Assembly: GCA_023212725.1 (NCBI GenBank)
Contig: JALBYF010000008.1
Coordinates: 248,001-312,000, forward strand
Length of the DNA stretch: 64,000 bases
Direction of reading: 5' to 3'
Origin: Tranzscheliella williamsii
Taxonomy: Eukaryota > Basidiomycota > Ustilaginomycetes > Ustilaginales > Ustilaginaceae
Of this stretch, positions 9,981 to 19,863 are shown one piece after another. Below the pieces are notes generated by a model. The model searched no databases. It saw nothing but the letters and a program-made list of their open reading frames with translations, and was not told the DNA's origin. The translations under genes and the position numbers were made by a program. Every line of letters starts with the position of its first letter. The first letter of the stretch is position 1.

Positions 9981-11177
9981 CTACAGTTCGTCTTCGTCAG
10001 GGTCGGCGTGGTCGAAGAGGACGGTGCGCTCTTCCTCGCCGATGCGGATGCGGTCTCTGGCCATGGCGCCCTCGTCCTCGAGGTCGAGGTCGAGGGAGTA
10101 GGGGCGGGGGTTGTTGGCGGATGTGCCGATCTCGATGCGGGAGGGGCGGCTGGTGACGGAGCTGCCGGAGCGGCGGACGATGGAGACGAGGCGGAGGGCC
10201 TGGACGACGTTTCGGGCGATGAGGAGGAGCGAGTCGAGGAGCTCTTCGCTCTTTCCGGAGCGGGCGGGCGCGCGTGGTGTGTCCTCGCCGGGGTAGCTGG
10301 GCGGTGCGGGCGTGCCGCGACGGAACGGACTGCACTCGTGATGGAAGAAGATGACGAGCAGCGTGACCGCACACAGCAGTACGAGTCCGAGGTCGACGAC
10401 GTTGTACGTGGATTTCCAGAACTGCCGCCCGAACGCCACGAGCCGAATGCCGACCTCGGCGATGAGCAGCAGGTTGATCGCCAGCTCGAGCGCGTAGAAG
10501 AGCGTCCCGGGACAGTCGGCGGTCAGCGAAATAATGACCGTCAGCAGCGACGCCAGCGCCATGCCTGCGTAGAACCACAGATACGCCGACGAATGCACGA
10601 ACCGGTTCGCCACCCCCTTGAGGATCTCGTCCCGCGACAGCCGGTAGTGCGAGCGCGACGGCGCCGTGCCCCCGCTGCTGTCGGTCGGCACGCGTGTATA
10701 CGGCCCAAACGCACTCGCATCGTACACCTGCCCAACGCCGACTGAGCCATCTCCCCCTGTCCCGTTCATCGATACCGAGGTGTGTTCGTCTTGCTGCGGC
10801 GGCAGCGATTGGGCCGCCATCTCTGACAGCTTCTGCGCCCAGCGCTGTGTGCTGATGGAGAAGACGTTCTGGATGTGCTTGGCGCGACGGACAGGACCGC
10901 TGGGCACCGAGGTCGAGCTCGACTGTGCGTATCCGTTCCCGTAGCTACCGTCGTGATGACCCCCTGAAGCGACGATCGGATCTGCGATGTGGAACCGCTG
11001 GCGACTCTTGCCCTTGCTGCTGCTAGTGCCGTTGCTATAGCGGGTGGGGGGAGAAGCTAGAGGCGCAGCTTCATAAGCCGCTGCCTGGTTTGGGGCGACT
11101 ATTTTGGCGGACAATCCGTCGCGATGCTGCTCTTCCTCCTTGCTCACCGGCGTGAGATAGGCCAAGAGCGGACGCAA
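9981..11177 (-). CDS. Membrane protein with ion-transport-like (voltage-sensor-like) fold
   Basis: Up to 398 residues in one frame. Residues about 190-300 hold four hydrophobic helices (LWFYAGMALASLLTVIISL, TLFYALELAINLLLIAEVGIRL, VVDLGLVLLCAVTLLVIFF, LLLIARNVVQALRLVSIVRR). The last carries spaced arginines like a voltage-sensor S4. This pattern resembles the fungal vacuolar membrane protein group of yeast YPL162C. No pore region is visible. The 5' end is unresolved: the frame at 11177 starts with TTG, and the first in-frame ATG is at 10820, inside a region that still looks coding (GPVRRAKHIQNVFSIS). A short upstream exon is likely; GTGAGC near 11146 is a possible donor. The gene is convergent with palI and divergent from nat1. 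Confidence 0.7.
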   Translation of the reverse strand: MRPLLAYLTPVSKEEEQHRDGLSAKIVAPNQAAAYEAAPLASPPTRYSNGTSSSKGKSRQRFHIADPIVASGGHHDGSYGNGYAQSSSTSVPSGPVRRAKHIQNVFSISTQRWAQKLSEMAAQSLPPQQDEHTSVSMNGTGGDGSVGVGQVYDASAFGPYTRVPTDSSGGTAPSRSHYRLSRDEILKGVANRFVHSSAYLWFYAGMALASLLTVIISLTADCPGTLFYALELAINLLLIAEVGIRLVAFGRQFWKSTYNVVDLGLVLLCAVTLLVIFFHHECSPFRRGTPAPPSYPGEDTPRAPARSGKSEELLDSLLLIARNVVQALRLVSIVRRSGSSVTSRPSRIEIGTSANNPRPYSLDLDLEDEGAMARDRIRIGEEERTVLFDHADPDEDEL

Positions 11178-11635
11178 GTAAGTACAGAGACGTGAACGGC
11201 TAGGAGACAGTCCAAGAGCTCAGTCTCGCTCGGCAGAGGCTGACGGAGTAGCGCGAGTTGACATCCGACCCGCTTGGGATTTAGGATTGTGCCTGTCTGT
11301 CTCGGAACAGCCGCACTGATGTGGAGCGAGTGCAGATAAATCGGCCGATACAATCTGCATCGGCACGTTAACTCTGGCTCAACGCGCTGGGCGTGGGAAA
11401 GTGATGGTCAAAGATTGTGACTCTTGGGTGGTTGTCGCTGTGATTGTGGTTGTGATCGCGGTTCTTCCAAAATCACACTTCAAAAGTACGGCTACTCCGT
11501 CCTTTGCTAAAGCCTACACCGCACTGTGATTAGTCTGCTGCGCACATCTACTCGGCATCCTTCCACTTACTGCTGTTTCGGCTTCAGCAGAGCTCTGCGT
11601 AGAGGCTTTTCGCTAGTCCGACCCGTTCGCCCAGG
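11178..11635. promoter_or_regulatory. Divergent promoter region before nat1
   Basis: No further gene. An ATG at 11264 (minus) gives only 14 codons and might belong to an unresolved first exon of the membrane protein gene. GTGATTGTGGTTGTGATCG at about 11440-11458 is one of several TGATTGTG-type motifs in intergenic DNA here. Confidence 0.45.
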
Positions 11636-14302
11636 ATGCCGCCAAAAAGAGCAGCGCTGCCTACAAAGGAGCGCACGCTCTTCCAGCGTTTGATCCAGGA
11701 GTACGAGACCAAGAAGTACAAGCTCGGCCTGAAGACGGCGGACGCCATCCTCAAAAAGTTCCCGGAGCATGGCGAGACAATGTCAATGAAGGGGCTGCTC
11801 CTCGGCTCGACGGAGAGGCGCGAGGAGGGTATCGAGCTCGCCAAGAAGGGTCTCCGCTGCGACCTGACCTCCTTCATCTGCTGGCACGCCCTCGGCATCT
11901 TGCACAGAATGGACAGGAACTATGAGGAGGCGATAAAATGCTACTCACAAGCTCTTCGCATCGAAGGCGGCGGCAACATCAATCTTCTCCGCGAGTCCGC
12001 CTTCCTCCAGCTTATGCTTCGAAACTATGCACCCATGATCGAGAATCGCCTGATCTTGTTACGTATGCAGCCTCACCTTCGCCTCAACTGGATCGGACTT
12101 GCTGTCGCACATCATCTAGCCGGCAGCTTGGACCAGGCGGCTTCTGTGTTGGAGAAGTACGAAGATACCATGCGCGATGTCCCCAGCAAGAGCTACGACT
12201 TTAGCGAGGTCCTGCTCTACCATGCAAGTGTGCTAGAGGAGAACGCTGAGTTTAAAAAGTCGCTCGACTTGATGGAAGCGCGCAGCGAACAGATTGTCGA
12301 TCTGAAGGGGAAGTGGGAAGCCCAGGCCAGGTGTCTCGCCGGGCTGGGAAAGAAGGACGAAGCAGAGACGATATGGAGGCAGCTGATCAAGTCCAATTCA
12401 GAGAACCAGCACTACCTTGTCGGGCTGCTGTCCGTCAAAGGCATTGACAGCTCCAAGTCCGCCTCATCAGAAGAAGCCGTCGGAATCCTCAAGTCTCTCC
12501 AAGAGGAGCATCCCAAATCTTCGGCAGCGAAACGTCTCGCCCTTGTCTATACGTCGGGTGACGACTTCAAGGCTCAGGCAACAGCATATGTGAAGGCAGC
12601 CCTCGTCAAGGGTGTTCCCTCCCTGTTCTCTGACCTCAAGTCGCTCTACATCGACCCTGTCAAGCAAAACTCACTGGAAGAAATCGTCGAGACTTTGCGG
12701 TTGGACTGGGCGCCGACTTCCTTTTCAACTCAAGAGGCTACGGAGCCTCCATCTTCCTACCTTTGGTCGCTCTACTACCTCGCTCAGCACTACTCGCTTA
12801 CTGGCGAATACGAGCGTGCGCTTCGGTACATCGACTCCGCCATTGTGCATTCCCCCACCTTGCCGGAACTGCACATGGTCCGAGCGCGCGTTCTGAAACG
12901 CGCCGGAGATCTAGCTGGCGCTTCCGACGCGATGACAGATGCTCGTCTGCTCGATGGGCAAGACCGATTCCTCAACTCCAAGGCCGCCAAGTATCTTCTG
13001 CGCATTTCAGACACGGAGGAGGCGGAGCGCATTGTTGGCCTCTTTACGAAGCCCGACGCACCGTCGCCCACCTACGACCTGAACGAGATGCAGGCTCTCT
13101 GGTACCTCTCTGAGGAGGGATCCGCCTTTGCCCGCTCTGGCAACGTTGCTATGGCACTGAAACGCCTGGGACAGCTCGACAAGACCTTTCAAGAGTTCTG
13201 GGACGACCAGTTGGACTTCCACTCGTACTGCATGCGCAAGATGACCCTGCGGTCGTACATCCGCATGGTCCGCTTCGAAGACGGCTTGCGGTCCCACCCG
13301 GTGTACGTCAAGTCTGCGGTGGAAGCCATCAGTCTGTACACCAAGCTGCACGACGATCCCTCCACGCCGGCGTTTATTGAGCCGCCTGCGCCCGAGCAGA
13401 ATCAGGACGATGGCCTAACGGAGGCCGAGCGCAAGAAGATCGCAAAAAAGGCGCGTCAGGCGGAGGCGAAACGAGCGAAGGCGGAGGCGGATGCCGCAGC
13501 AAAGAAGGCGGAAGAGGCGGCGAACGGCGAAGGGAACGCGGACGAGGCTGCGCCGAAGCCGGACCCAGATCCGAAGGGGCTGGAGCTGTTCGAGGCGGTG
13601 AAAGGGCGACCGCTGGAGTCTGCCGAGCGGTGGCTGCGGTTCCTGCAGGTCCATGCCGCCGGGCGGGCGGAGACGTGGACGAGTGCGTTCGAGGTGGCGC
13701 TGCGCGGGCGGAACTGGCTGTTGGCGGTGCGTGCCGTGACGCGGCTGCGCGCGCTGAACGAGGCGCACCCCGAGCTGGCAGGTATGGTGATCCGGCTGGA
13801 GGCGGCGCTGCCGGAGCTGTCCGCGGCGCCGGCGCCGGTGGGCGGTGTTCTGCGCGAGGCGCTCGCCACAGTCGTGCCCGAGGGGCAGCCTGCGGCGGCG
13901 GTATATACCGCCACGCTGCAGCGCGCCGGCGGGCTGGCCTCCGCGGATGTGCTCGGCGCGGCGCGCGCCGCCGTCGCCCTCGCCCGCCCCGCCGAGGCGA
14001 CCGCCCTCCTCGCAGGCCTGCCCGACTCCATCCCCTCCCCCCCCGCCCCTCCCCGCACCCGCACCGCCGCCCTCAAAACAACCACCACGGCACGCTCCCT
14101 CCTTGCCTCCCTCGACCCATCCCTCCTCCCCTCCTTCGACCAAAAGGCCGCAGCGCACTTTCCCCTCGCCAACGCGTTCAAGAATGCCGCCGCCCTCGAC
14201 CAAGACAAGCAACACAGAGCCGCACAGCGAGCCGCTTGGGCCCAGTCAGCCCCCCTCCCCGACGACCAGCCTAACGGCGCGGCGCCCGCTCCGCTCATGT
14301 AA
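11636..14302 (+). CDS. NAA15: NatA auxiliary subunit Naa15 (Nat1), b-locus flank
   Basis: 888 residues, one exon. The ribosome-anchoring, TPR-rich subunit of N-terminal acetyltransferase A, partner of catalytic Naa10. The N-terminus MPPKRAALPTKERTLFQRLI is typical, followed by TPR-type helices (LLLGSTERREEGIELAKKGL; ALGILHRMDRNYEEAIKCY). At about residues 595-640 there is a Lys/Ala-rich charged segment (TEAERKKIAKKARQAEAKRA), also a family feature. The last 150 residues are Ala/Pro-rich with strongly GC-biased codons. nat1 is the known neighbour of bW in Ustilago b loci, and here it converges on bW with 230 bases between stop codons. Confidence 0.95.
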   Translation: MPPKRAALPTKERTLFQRLIQEYETKKYKLGLKTADAILKKFPEHGETMSMKGLLLGSTERREEGIELAKKGLRCDLTSFICWHALGILHRMDRNYEEAIKCYSQALRIEGGGNINLLRESAFLQLMLRNYAPMIENRLILLRMQPHLRLNWIGLAVAHHLAGSLDQAASVLEKYEDTMRDVPSKSYDFSEVLLYHASVLEENAEFKKSLDLMEARSEQIVDLKGKWEAQARCLAGLGKKDEAETIWRQLIKSNSENQHYLVGLLSVKGIDSSKSASSEEAVGILKSLQEEHPKSSAAKRLALVYTSGDDFKAQATAYVKAALVKGVPSLFSDLKSLYIDPVKQNSLEEIVETLRLDWAPTSFSTQEATEPPSSYLWSLYYLAQHYSLTGEYERALRYIDSAIVHSPTLPELHMVRARVLKRAGDLAGASDAMTDARLLDGQDRFLNSKAAKYLLRISDTEEAERIVGLFTKPDAPSPTYDLNEMQALWYLSEEGSAFARSGNVAMALKRLGQLDKTFQEFWDDQLDFHSYCMRKMTLRSYIRMVRFEDGLRSHPVYVKSAVEAISLYTKLHDDPSTPAFIEPPAPEQNQDDGLTEAERKKIAKKARQAEAKRAKAEADAAAKKAEEAANGEGNADEAAPKPDPDPKGLELFEAVKGRPLESAERWLRFLQVHAAGRAETWTSAFEVALRGRNWLLAVRAVTRLRALNEAHPELAGMVIRLEAALPELSAAPAPVGGVLREALATVVPEGQPAAAVYTATLQRAGGLASADVLGAARAAVALARPAEATALLAGLPDSIPSPPAPPRTRTAALKTTTTARSLLASLDPSLLPSFDQKAAAHFPLANAFKNAAALDQDKQHRAAQRAAWAQSAPLPDDQPNGAAPAPLM

Positions 14303-14532
14303 CCATCGCCGTCTGCACTGCGCGCTCCGTTGCATCCTTATCCATCGCCATCTCACTTGCGTGGAGGAGAGATACATTTCACAGCGCTTGTGCGACGCCC
14401 AGTGAGCGGACACGGCAGACGATCGGCCACAGAGCTGTTCGGCTATGTACAGAAGAATATAGGGAGGGGTGCGAAGGCGACGTCGAAGCTGGGAAGAAGG
14501 AGTTGCGGCGGAGTACGGCGAGGAGTCCTGCC

Positions 14533-16827
14533 TCAAGCAGTGCAGAACATGCTGGAGGTGGGATCGAAGTTCATGTACACCTCTTGCGTCGGGTCGCTGG
14601 GAAGGCTGCCCTGGGCGGTGCCGGCGCTGACGGCGAGCATGTCCTCGAGCTCCGCCATGTCCATCTCGAAGTTAAAGCAGGGCTGCCCGTTGGAATCGGA
14701 CGCTTGCGAGCCCGTGCTGTTGGTGAGCGGGGCTTCGCTGTGAAATTGGAAGAAGGACTCCAGCTCGAATAGATCCGGGTCAGTCACAGAAACCGCCGGC
14801 TCAACGGGCAATGCGCTACTCTGGCCGTAGGTAGTACCGAAGAGTGGAGCAGGCTCCTGGCGCGGGGTGCAGTCGGGTTGCGCGCTGGTAATGTCTTCAG
14901 ACCGGTGCTGAGATCGAGTGGGGTTGCTTTCCACACCGGGCATCCCGGTGCTTTGAGTGGTAGGCGCTTGCTCCACCGGAGCTTGCGCAAAGTCATCCTC
15001 GTCCACCCAGTCATCCTCGTCATCCGCAGTGCCCATCACGGCCGTCGGCGCAATACCGAACGTCGAAGGATCAGAGAGGCTTGCAAAATCGAAGGCTTGA
15101 TCGAGTCCAACTTGCAGCGCCCGGTTCAGACTGTCGCTATCCAGTTGCAAATCAGCCAGGTCGAGGCGGGCTTGGCCATTTTCTGGGTGGAGAACGTAGT
15201 CATCCGTCTCACCCTTACCATAATAAGCGACTGGGTTGAAGTTTGTGCCTCGCGTTGGCGATTCTAGGGTGTTAGACGGGTGAAACTTGAAAGCGTTGGC
15301 CAGCGAAGAGCATTCTAGCGGAGAAGCGTAGTGGTCGCTAGATGCCGAGCTCATGTCCATAGTTATTTCAGGCATGTCTTGTTTCGCGCTGAGGCTGAGT
15401 GGGCGCTGATCTACCCGCCTAAAGACGTTGGTAGACGGCATTTTGGTGGTATCATGTCCATCTTCACTCTGGCTTGAAGATGTTCCAGACGAGATTGACG
15501 AGCAGGCTGACGATACTGATGATACTGACCAGGCCTTGTACGAACCAAGAGAGTCGATAGTGCACAGCGAGTCCGTTGTAGAGGTTGAAAAAGTGCTTTC
15601 ATCGGAAGACACTCTCGTCGTCCGGGGTTTCTTCGATGCGCTAGAAGATGCGGCACTCTCGGCATCAGAGAAGTCAGGAAAACCAGGACCAAGGTCTGGG
15701 CTGGGCTTGCGTTTGGAAAGATGGCAGGGGGAATCAGGATCTGTTGGAAAGAGAGGGATGTCCTTAGCACCTTCTTCCACATCAGGTTCCCGCGTTTGAG
15801 CCTTTTTCTCTTTCTTGCCCTTGCGATTTCGACGATTTTGAAACTGTAGTGGGTGAGCACGGGGCAACAAATGAAGAAGCTGGTCAGACATGCGTCATGG
15901 AGGTCAAAGCGTGAAAAGGCAAAAGAGGACTTGGGGAGCAGCGAATGAGTGCTTGGGACGTGCGGGAGAAAGAGACCGTCACGACGCCCTAGCATATTTT
16001 CTACAGTGTAAGGGGCGGCCCTTTGTCCGTAGATCTAGCGTCGAAAACGCGTCGTTATTGCGACAAGCATTTCAACGCAATTTTTTCCCTACGATCCTGT
16101 TGTATGGACTTGACGAGGGTAACTTATGCCCTTTGTCGCAGACCGAAGCGTACATCGCTAAGGTGCTCCCTCAATATAAGACAGGCACCCTCAGCGTACT
16201 CACCCAGATCGTGACCTGGCGTGGCTGGAGACCGGTGGCTTCAGCTAGCTTGTACTTCTCTGCTTGCGTGATGTTCGGCGTATACTGATAGGCTTGCTCC
16301 AGGATGTGAACTGCGGTCGAGTTGTGGCATCTTCGAGTCTGGGACTGACCGTGTTCAGATTCTGGCGACGAGAGATAATCGTAATCTCCTCGTGCATGCC
16401 TGCTTGGGTGGCTGTGGAACCCTGCGAGTTTGTTCTGAACGGTTTCTAATAACACCGACCGAAGATCCTGAATCTTGAGACGATAACGCCTTCCCAAAGC
16501 TGCTCCAAAGTCCCGAAGATATGCGGCGTCATATCTACTTGACCATGGTAGCTGGGCAACGGCCTCCGCGTAGGTCTGTTGACATACTTCTCGCAGCTCT
16601 TTTTGTCTCCTCTCGAACAACTCAGAAATCACTTCAACGCTTGGGCTGTTGAGATTAAGCGAGAGTAAGGTGCTTCTAAGATGTTCCAGTGAGGGTTCTG
16701 GAAGATCCAAAGGCTCGAGGGGAGACCCATCGAACGCTTCTCGAATCTCTGTGAGACCGGCTGGAAGGGCTGATCGAATCTCTGATACAAGGGTAAAGAT
16801 CTCCTTGAGGTGTAACGCTCCTACCAT
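14533..16827 (-). CDS. bW: b mating-type homeodomain protein bW (bWest)
   Basis: Two exons, 16827-16204 and 15843-14533, joined give 644 residues (U. maydis bW is of similar size). Residues 1-120 form the variable dimerisation region expected to decide allele specificity. The homeodomain covers about 150-215: ILEQAYQYTPNITQAEKYKL, then QVTIW at the end of exon 1 and FQNRRNRKGKKEKK at the start of exon 2, rebuilding helix 3 with W-F-x-N-R-R. The junction has donor GTGAGT and acceptor CTACAG. The tail is acidic and Ser-rich, consistent with an activation region. It is divergent from bE. Established role: bW joins a bE of a different allele to form the transcription factor that drives dikaryotic filamentous growth. 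The 360-base intron is long for this window. Confidence 0.95.
16019..16026 (-). promoter_or_regulatory. PRE-like core inside the bW intron
   Basis: ACAAAGGG read on the minus strand (flank GGACAAAGGGCC). It matches eight bases of the Ustilago pheromone response element ACAAAGGGA. Located inside the intron that splits the bW homeodomain. Confidence 0.4.
16129..16136 (-). promoter_or_regulatory. Second PRE-like core inside the bW intron
   Basis: ACAAAGGG on the minus strand, followed by C rather than A. It lies 110 bases from the other intronic copy. Function is inferred only from similarity to the Prf1 box. Confidence 0.4.
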
Positions 16828-17081
16828 GTCTGTACAAGCAATGCGTCTGAGTCAAGGAAGGGTATGTGAGATGTGAGGGCCTCCGAAAGCATAGGTAATG
16901 GTAGTCGGAAATCAAAGGCATGACTGGACGCCGAAGATCATTTAATGGAAGCGTGACAAAGGGAACTGGGGCCCATCCTCCCACGCGCCGAAGTCCGCTA
17001 TTCGAACTCAGACATATATATACTCAGTACTTAGCAACTTTCCTCCCCCCTACCCTTCAGCACACATGTTTTCGTGCAAAA
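16828..17081. promoter_or_regulatory. Shared bW/bE divergent promoter
   Basis: 254 bases between the two start codons, the only control region common to both b genes. It contains a perfect ACAAAGGGA at 16956-16964 and a TATATATA run at 17015-17022, 60 bases before the bE start. In U. maydis the b intergenic region also carries Prf1 boxes, which couple pheromone signalling to b transcription. Confidence 0.8.
16956..16964 (+). promoter_or_regulatory. Pheromone response element (Prf1 box)
   Basis: Exact ACAAAGGGA in the bW/bE intergenic region, the same sequence and position type as in U. maydis b promoters. Confidence 0.75.
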
Positions 17082-18395
17082 ATGTCCACAGCAACCATTT
17101 GTGTTGCTGACATGGTGGTGGCTCTGCACAACGTGGAGAATGATATGTACCGAGAAAGCGAGGGGATTTATTCACACATAGCCTCACAGCTTTCCACTGT
17201 CAGGGACTTTGTCGGATCACTCAGTTTGACACCTCAAAAGGACGACAAGGACCTGCGTGAAATTTACAAATCCGCGGCCAGGATCAAGACCATTGCTGAT
17301 ACTTTCATAGAGCTGGAACGTTCTAGGGAAGCCATGTACACTGAAGCAAGCTTGGAGGCTTCTCGGGTATGCTTGGGAGCGTCCAAGTCTAGCAGTGACC
17401 TGGAGCTGTCTGAAACTCTACCATCCTACCAGATGCGAAAACACTTCCTTTCAACATTGAATGAACCGTACCCATCACAACTAGACAAGGAGGAACTCGT
17501 GAAAGCCACAAACGCCTATCACACCCGAAAGCCACCCTCTTTGGCTCAACGCAGCTATATGACTATCAATCAGCTCACGTTGTGGTTCATCAACGCGAGG
17601 CGACGGTCCGGTTGGTCAAGCATCATGCAGAGGTATGCCCAGAACGATCGCAAGCGAATGAAAGCCCTCATCGAAGCAAAGATGTATGAAGTCGGTCTAC
17701 CTCTACGAGGACAGCCTGGAAGCTTCGAAGGAAGCAATGTTTCCGTCGATATGTTGCTTCGCGATAATCTCGGCGAGCTAACCGAGAGCGTTAAAGCTGC
17801 ATTCGAAGATGATTGGACAAGCATGGTAAGCTGGATCAAATACGGCGTAAAGGACAAGGTTGGGGACTGGATTCGCGATATAGTTGTGGCTAACAAGAAA
17901 AGCCAGCCCAAGAAGAAAGCCTGCAAGCCGCGGCAAGTTCCAAATGCTGCCAACTGCAGTCCATCTCGCAGAAAAAAACCGGTACGGCAGCAGCCACGAG
18001 GAAGGAATAAAGGATCTCAGGTGACGGAAAGGTCCTTGACAGGCTGCTCATCGTCGTCAGATAGCGACTACAGTGTTTTCACTGCATCTCCCTCAAGCTG
18101 TTCCCAGATCAGCAGTGGCATCAGTCAAGGCACCCGAGAACAGACAGGTTCGAAGAACATGGTACGGCATGGTTCCCCCTCATTACGGGCTGCAAGCCAG
18201 AGAAAAGTGAAACGTCTGCCAGCTCGGTCGGTCCTGCAACACCAGGAGATTGAGATGAGACGGCACCCTAGAGTTATTCAAGCCGCCTATCCACTACAAC
18301 AGCGTATATTCTCCAACAGCAGCGAGCAAGCACTTCTATACACAGCGACCCCGATGGAGGTCTACCCTAGCACACTTTCGACTGCTTTCTGCTAA
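17082..18395 (+). CDS. bE: b mating-type homeodomain protein bE (bEast)
   Basis: 437 residues, one exon, from ATG at 17082; the same frame is open further upstream but that part lies in the promoter. The first 110 residues are the variable region. Residues about 115-178 form the atypical homeodomain: MRKHFLSTLNEPYPSQLDKE and, in helix 3, LTLWFINARRRSGW, the bE signature with W-F-I-N-A-R. After it come the conserved DNLGELTESVKAAFEDDW and SWIKYGVKDKVGDWI, also diagnostic for bE. The basic stretch KKSQPKKKACKPRQ near 290 may be a nuclear localisation signal. The tail is Ser-rich. Partner of bW in the heterodimer; a bE and bW from the same haplotype are not expected to pair. Confidence 0.97.
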   Translation: MSTATICVADMVVALHNVENDMYRESEGIYSHIASQLSTVRDFVGSLSLTPQKDDKDLREIYKSAARIKTIADTFIELERSREAMYTEASLEASRVCLGASKSSSDLELSETLPSYQMRKHFLSTLNEPYPSQLDKEELVKATNAYHTRKPPSLAQRSYMTINQLTLWFINARRRSGWSSIMQRYAQNDRKRMKALIEAKMYEVGLPLRGQPGSFEGSNVSVDMLLRDNLGELTESVKAAFEDDWTSMVSWIKYGVKDKVGDWIRDIVVANKKSQPKKKACKPRQVPNAANCSPSRRKKPVRQQPRGRNKGSQVTERSLTGCSSSSDSDYSVFTASPSSCSQISSGISQGTREQTGSKNMVRHGSPSLRAASQRKVKRLPARSVLQHQEIEMRRHPRVIQAAYPLQQRIFSNSSEQALLYTATPMEVYPSTLSTAFC

Positions 18396-18701
18396 GAGCC
18401 GGCGAAAGAGAAGCCTCTACCGCCTGTGGGCACTTCAACTGTGAGATCATTTCCTGTTTCGTTCCGCTTCTGTAGCGTACATTTCTGTTGCGATTTGTAC
18501 TTCATAAGTTGCCGTTAGTTCACAAAGACCAAAGAGACAAAGGAAAGCAAACTCGGTCCGCATCGCGCTGCACGGCTGCCACGCAGCCACGTTCCGATGA
18601 AGTAAGGAGAAGAGCTGTCTTTGTCCACTGACGGAGTGGCTCAGCTAGTGTTTTAAATTTCGCAGCCGCCTTTGCGGACCCTCGGTGAGCGTGAAAGTAG
18701 T

Positions 18702-18710
18702 TCCCTTTGT
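18702..18710 (-). promoter_or_regulatory. PRE core between bE and c1d1
   Basis: ACAAAGGGA on the minus strand, 307 bases after the bE stop. Perfect match to the Prf1 box; target gene unknown. Confidence 0.5.
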
Positions 18711-18815
18711 TCCGCGTGTAAGCTCTTGAGGCAAGCGACCAATCGTTACAAACCTAAATTAGGGCTCTTATCTGGCTGAGCAGGCTTTCGCGACGTTGCT
18801 TATCAGTCTCGCCAA

Positions 18816-18824
18816 ACAAAGGGA
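18816..18824 (+). promoter_or_regulatory. PRE core upstream of c1d1
   Basis: ACAAAGGGA on the plus strand, about 350 bases before the c1d1 start. It is the second copy in this gap, in opposite orientation to the first. Confidence 0.5.
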
Positions 18825-19173
18825 GTGAACGGACCGCTCTGCATGATGTCGGCGAGCTCGGGGCACCACTGCTGCGGTAGCGCTTTTGGGTTAGACTGTG
18901 ACAGGTCGTCGAAGCTTCCACGTCGCTGGCTTGGGAAACTCAAATTCCGCCGGACGAGAAAATGCATTTATTCGGCTCTCGGGCTTCGAATCCGCGTGGG
19001 ACCGAAATTTCGGCCATTGCGTGCATGTAGCAGCAACTCCCCCCTGTCCCTTCCACATCAAGGTTGTTGCGACACTTCTACCCTCCTGGCGCCGCACATC
19101 CCTACCATTGCAAAGCAGGGCACTTGGCCGTCCGTTCACCAGCAACGAGCTTGCAGCTTTTCGAACTTGCGAC

Positions 19174-19863
19174 ATGTCCTCATTACGGCAAACGCCGCTC
19201 CCCACGCTCCAGGCTCTGTCTGCGTCCTTCACCGACCTCAGCACGGTTCTCGAACCACTGCTCGACCACAAATACGAGTCTCTTAACGCCGCACTGCAAA
19301 AGAACTCCTCTGCAGCGACAGCCTCCGCCTCTTCCTCCGGCGACGTCGATGAGCTTGGGGGCCGGCTTGATGCGGCGCGGCTACAGGTGTCCGTTGCATA
19401 TGTCCTGATGGACTTGGTGTGGATCCTGCTCAAGACAAAGGGGGTGGACGCAACGAGCCACCCGGTGCTGCAAGAGCTGGAGCGCGTCAAGGGCTATTTC
19501 GGCAAGATCAAGCGCGTGCAGGAGGCGGCGAATGAGGAGGGAGAGCGGCCGGCGGTGGACCGCAGTGCCGCGGGCCGCTTCATTCGCGCTGCGCTCGCGG
19601 CCAACGGCGACACGCCCACCGTCGCCAAGCACACCAAATTCGACGACGATGCTGCGACAAAACCGATCGAAGCCGCGCCGGAACCAGCCGCACCGCCAAA
19701 GCCCACGCCCACCAGAAAGCGCCCAGCCATGGATCCTTTCGCCGGCTACGACGCACCCTCCACCCATAAGACAGCCCCCTCCGCCACACAGCCGCCCTCC
19801 TCGGCAGGCCCCTCGCCGCCAAAAAAGAAGAAGTCTGCCAAAGCCAAGAAGACCGGCCCTTGA
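19174..19863 (+). CDS. c1d1: C1D / Rrp47-like exosome cofactor (c1d1), b-locus flank
   Basis: 229 residues from ATG at 19174 (MSSLRQTPLPTLQ). The N-terminal half is a Sas10/C1D domain: LQALSASFTDLSTVLEPLL, RLQVSVAYVLMDLVWILLKT, HPVLQELERVKGYFGKIKRV. The C-terminal half is Pro/Ala/Lys-rich and ends in a lysine cluster (PPKKKKSAKAKKTGP), as in Rrp47/Lrp1 RNA-binding tails. Family role: cofactor of the nuclear exosome subunit Rrp6 in rRNA and snoRNA processing. c1d1 is the known neighbour of bE in Ustilago b loci, which supports synteny with a classical b locus. The first Met of the open frame is at 18898, but the domain begins right after 19174. Confidence 0.9.
   Translation: MSSLRQTPLPTLQALSASFTDLSTVLEPLLDHKYESLNAALQKNSSAATASASSSGDVDELGGRLDAARLQVSVAYVLMDLVWILLKTKGVDATSHPVLQELERVKGYFGKIKRVQEAANEEGERPAVDRSAAGRFIRAALAANGDTPTVAKHTKFDDDAATKPIEAAPEPAAPPKPTPTRKRPAMDPFAGYDAPSTHKTAPSATQPPSSAGPSPPKKKKSAKAKKTGP

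Larger units (their letters stand above)
18396..19173. other. Intergenic region bE to c1d1
   Basis: 778 bases, no gene. Two perfect Prf1 boxes: TCCCTTTGT at 18702-18710 (minus-strand ACAAAGGGA) and ACAAAGGGA at 18816-18824. They lie downstream of bE and upstream of c1d1, so they may act on c1d1 or on a b-locus antisense transcript. The leader just before c1d1 has an open frame back to 18898, but no reason to extend the protein. Confidence 0.55.

Noticed and set aside
13415..14298. Long minus-strand frames antisense to nat1
   Set aside because: Caused by the GC-rich third positions in the nat1 3' end; no domain.
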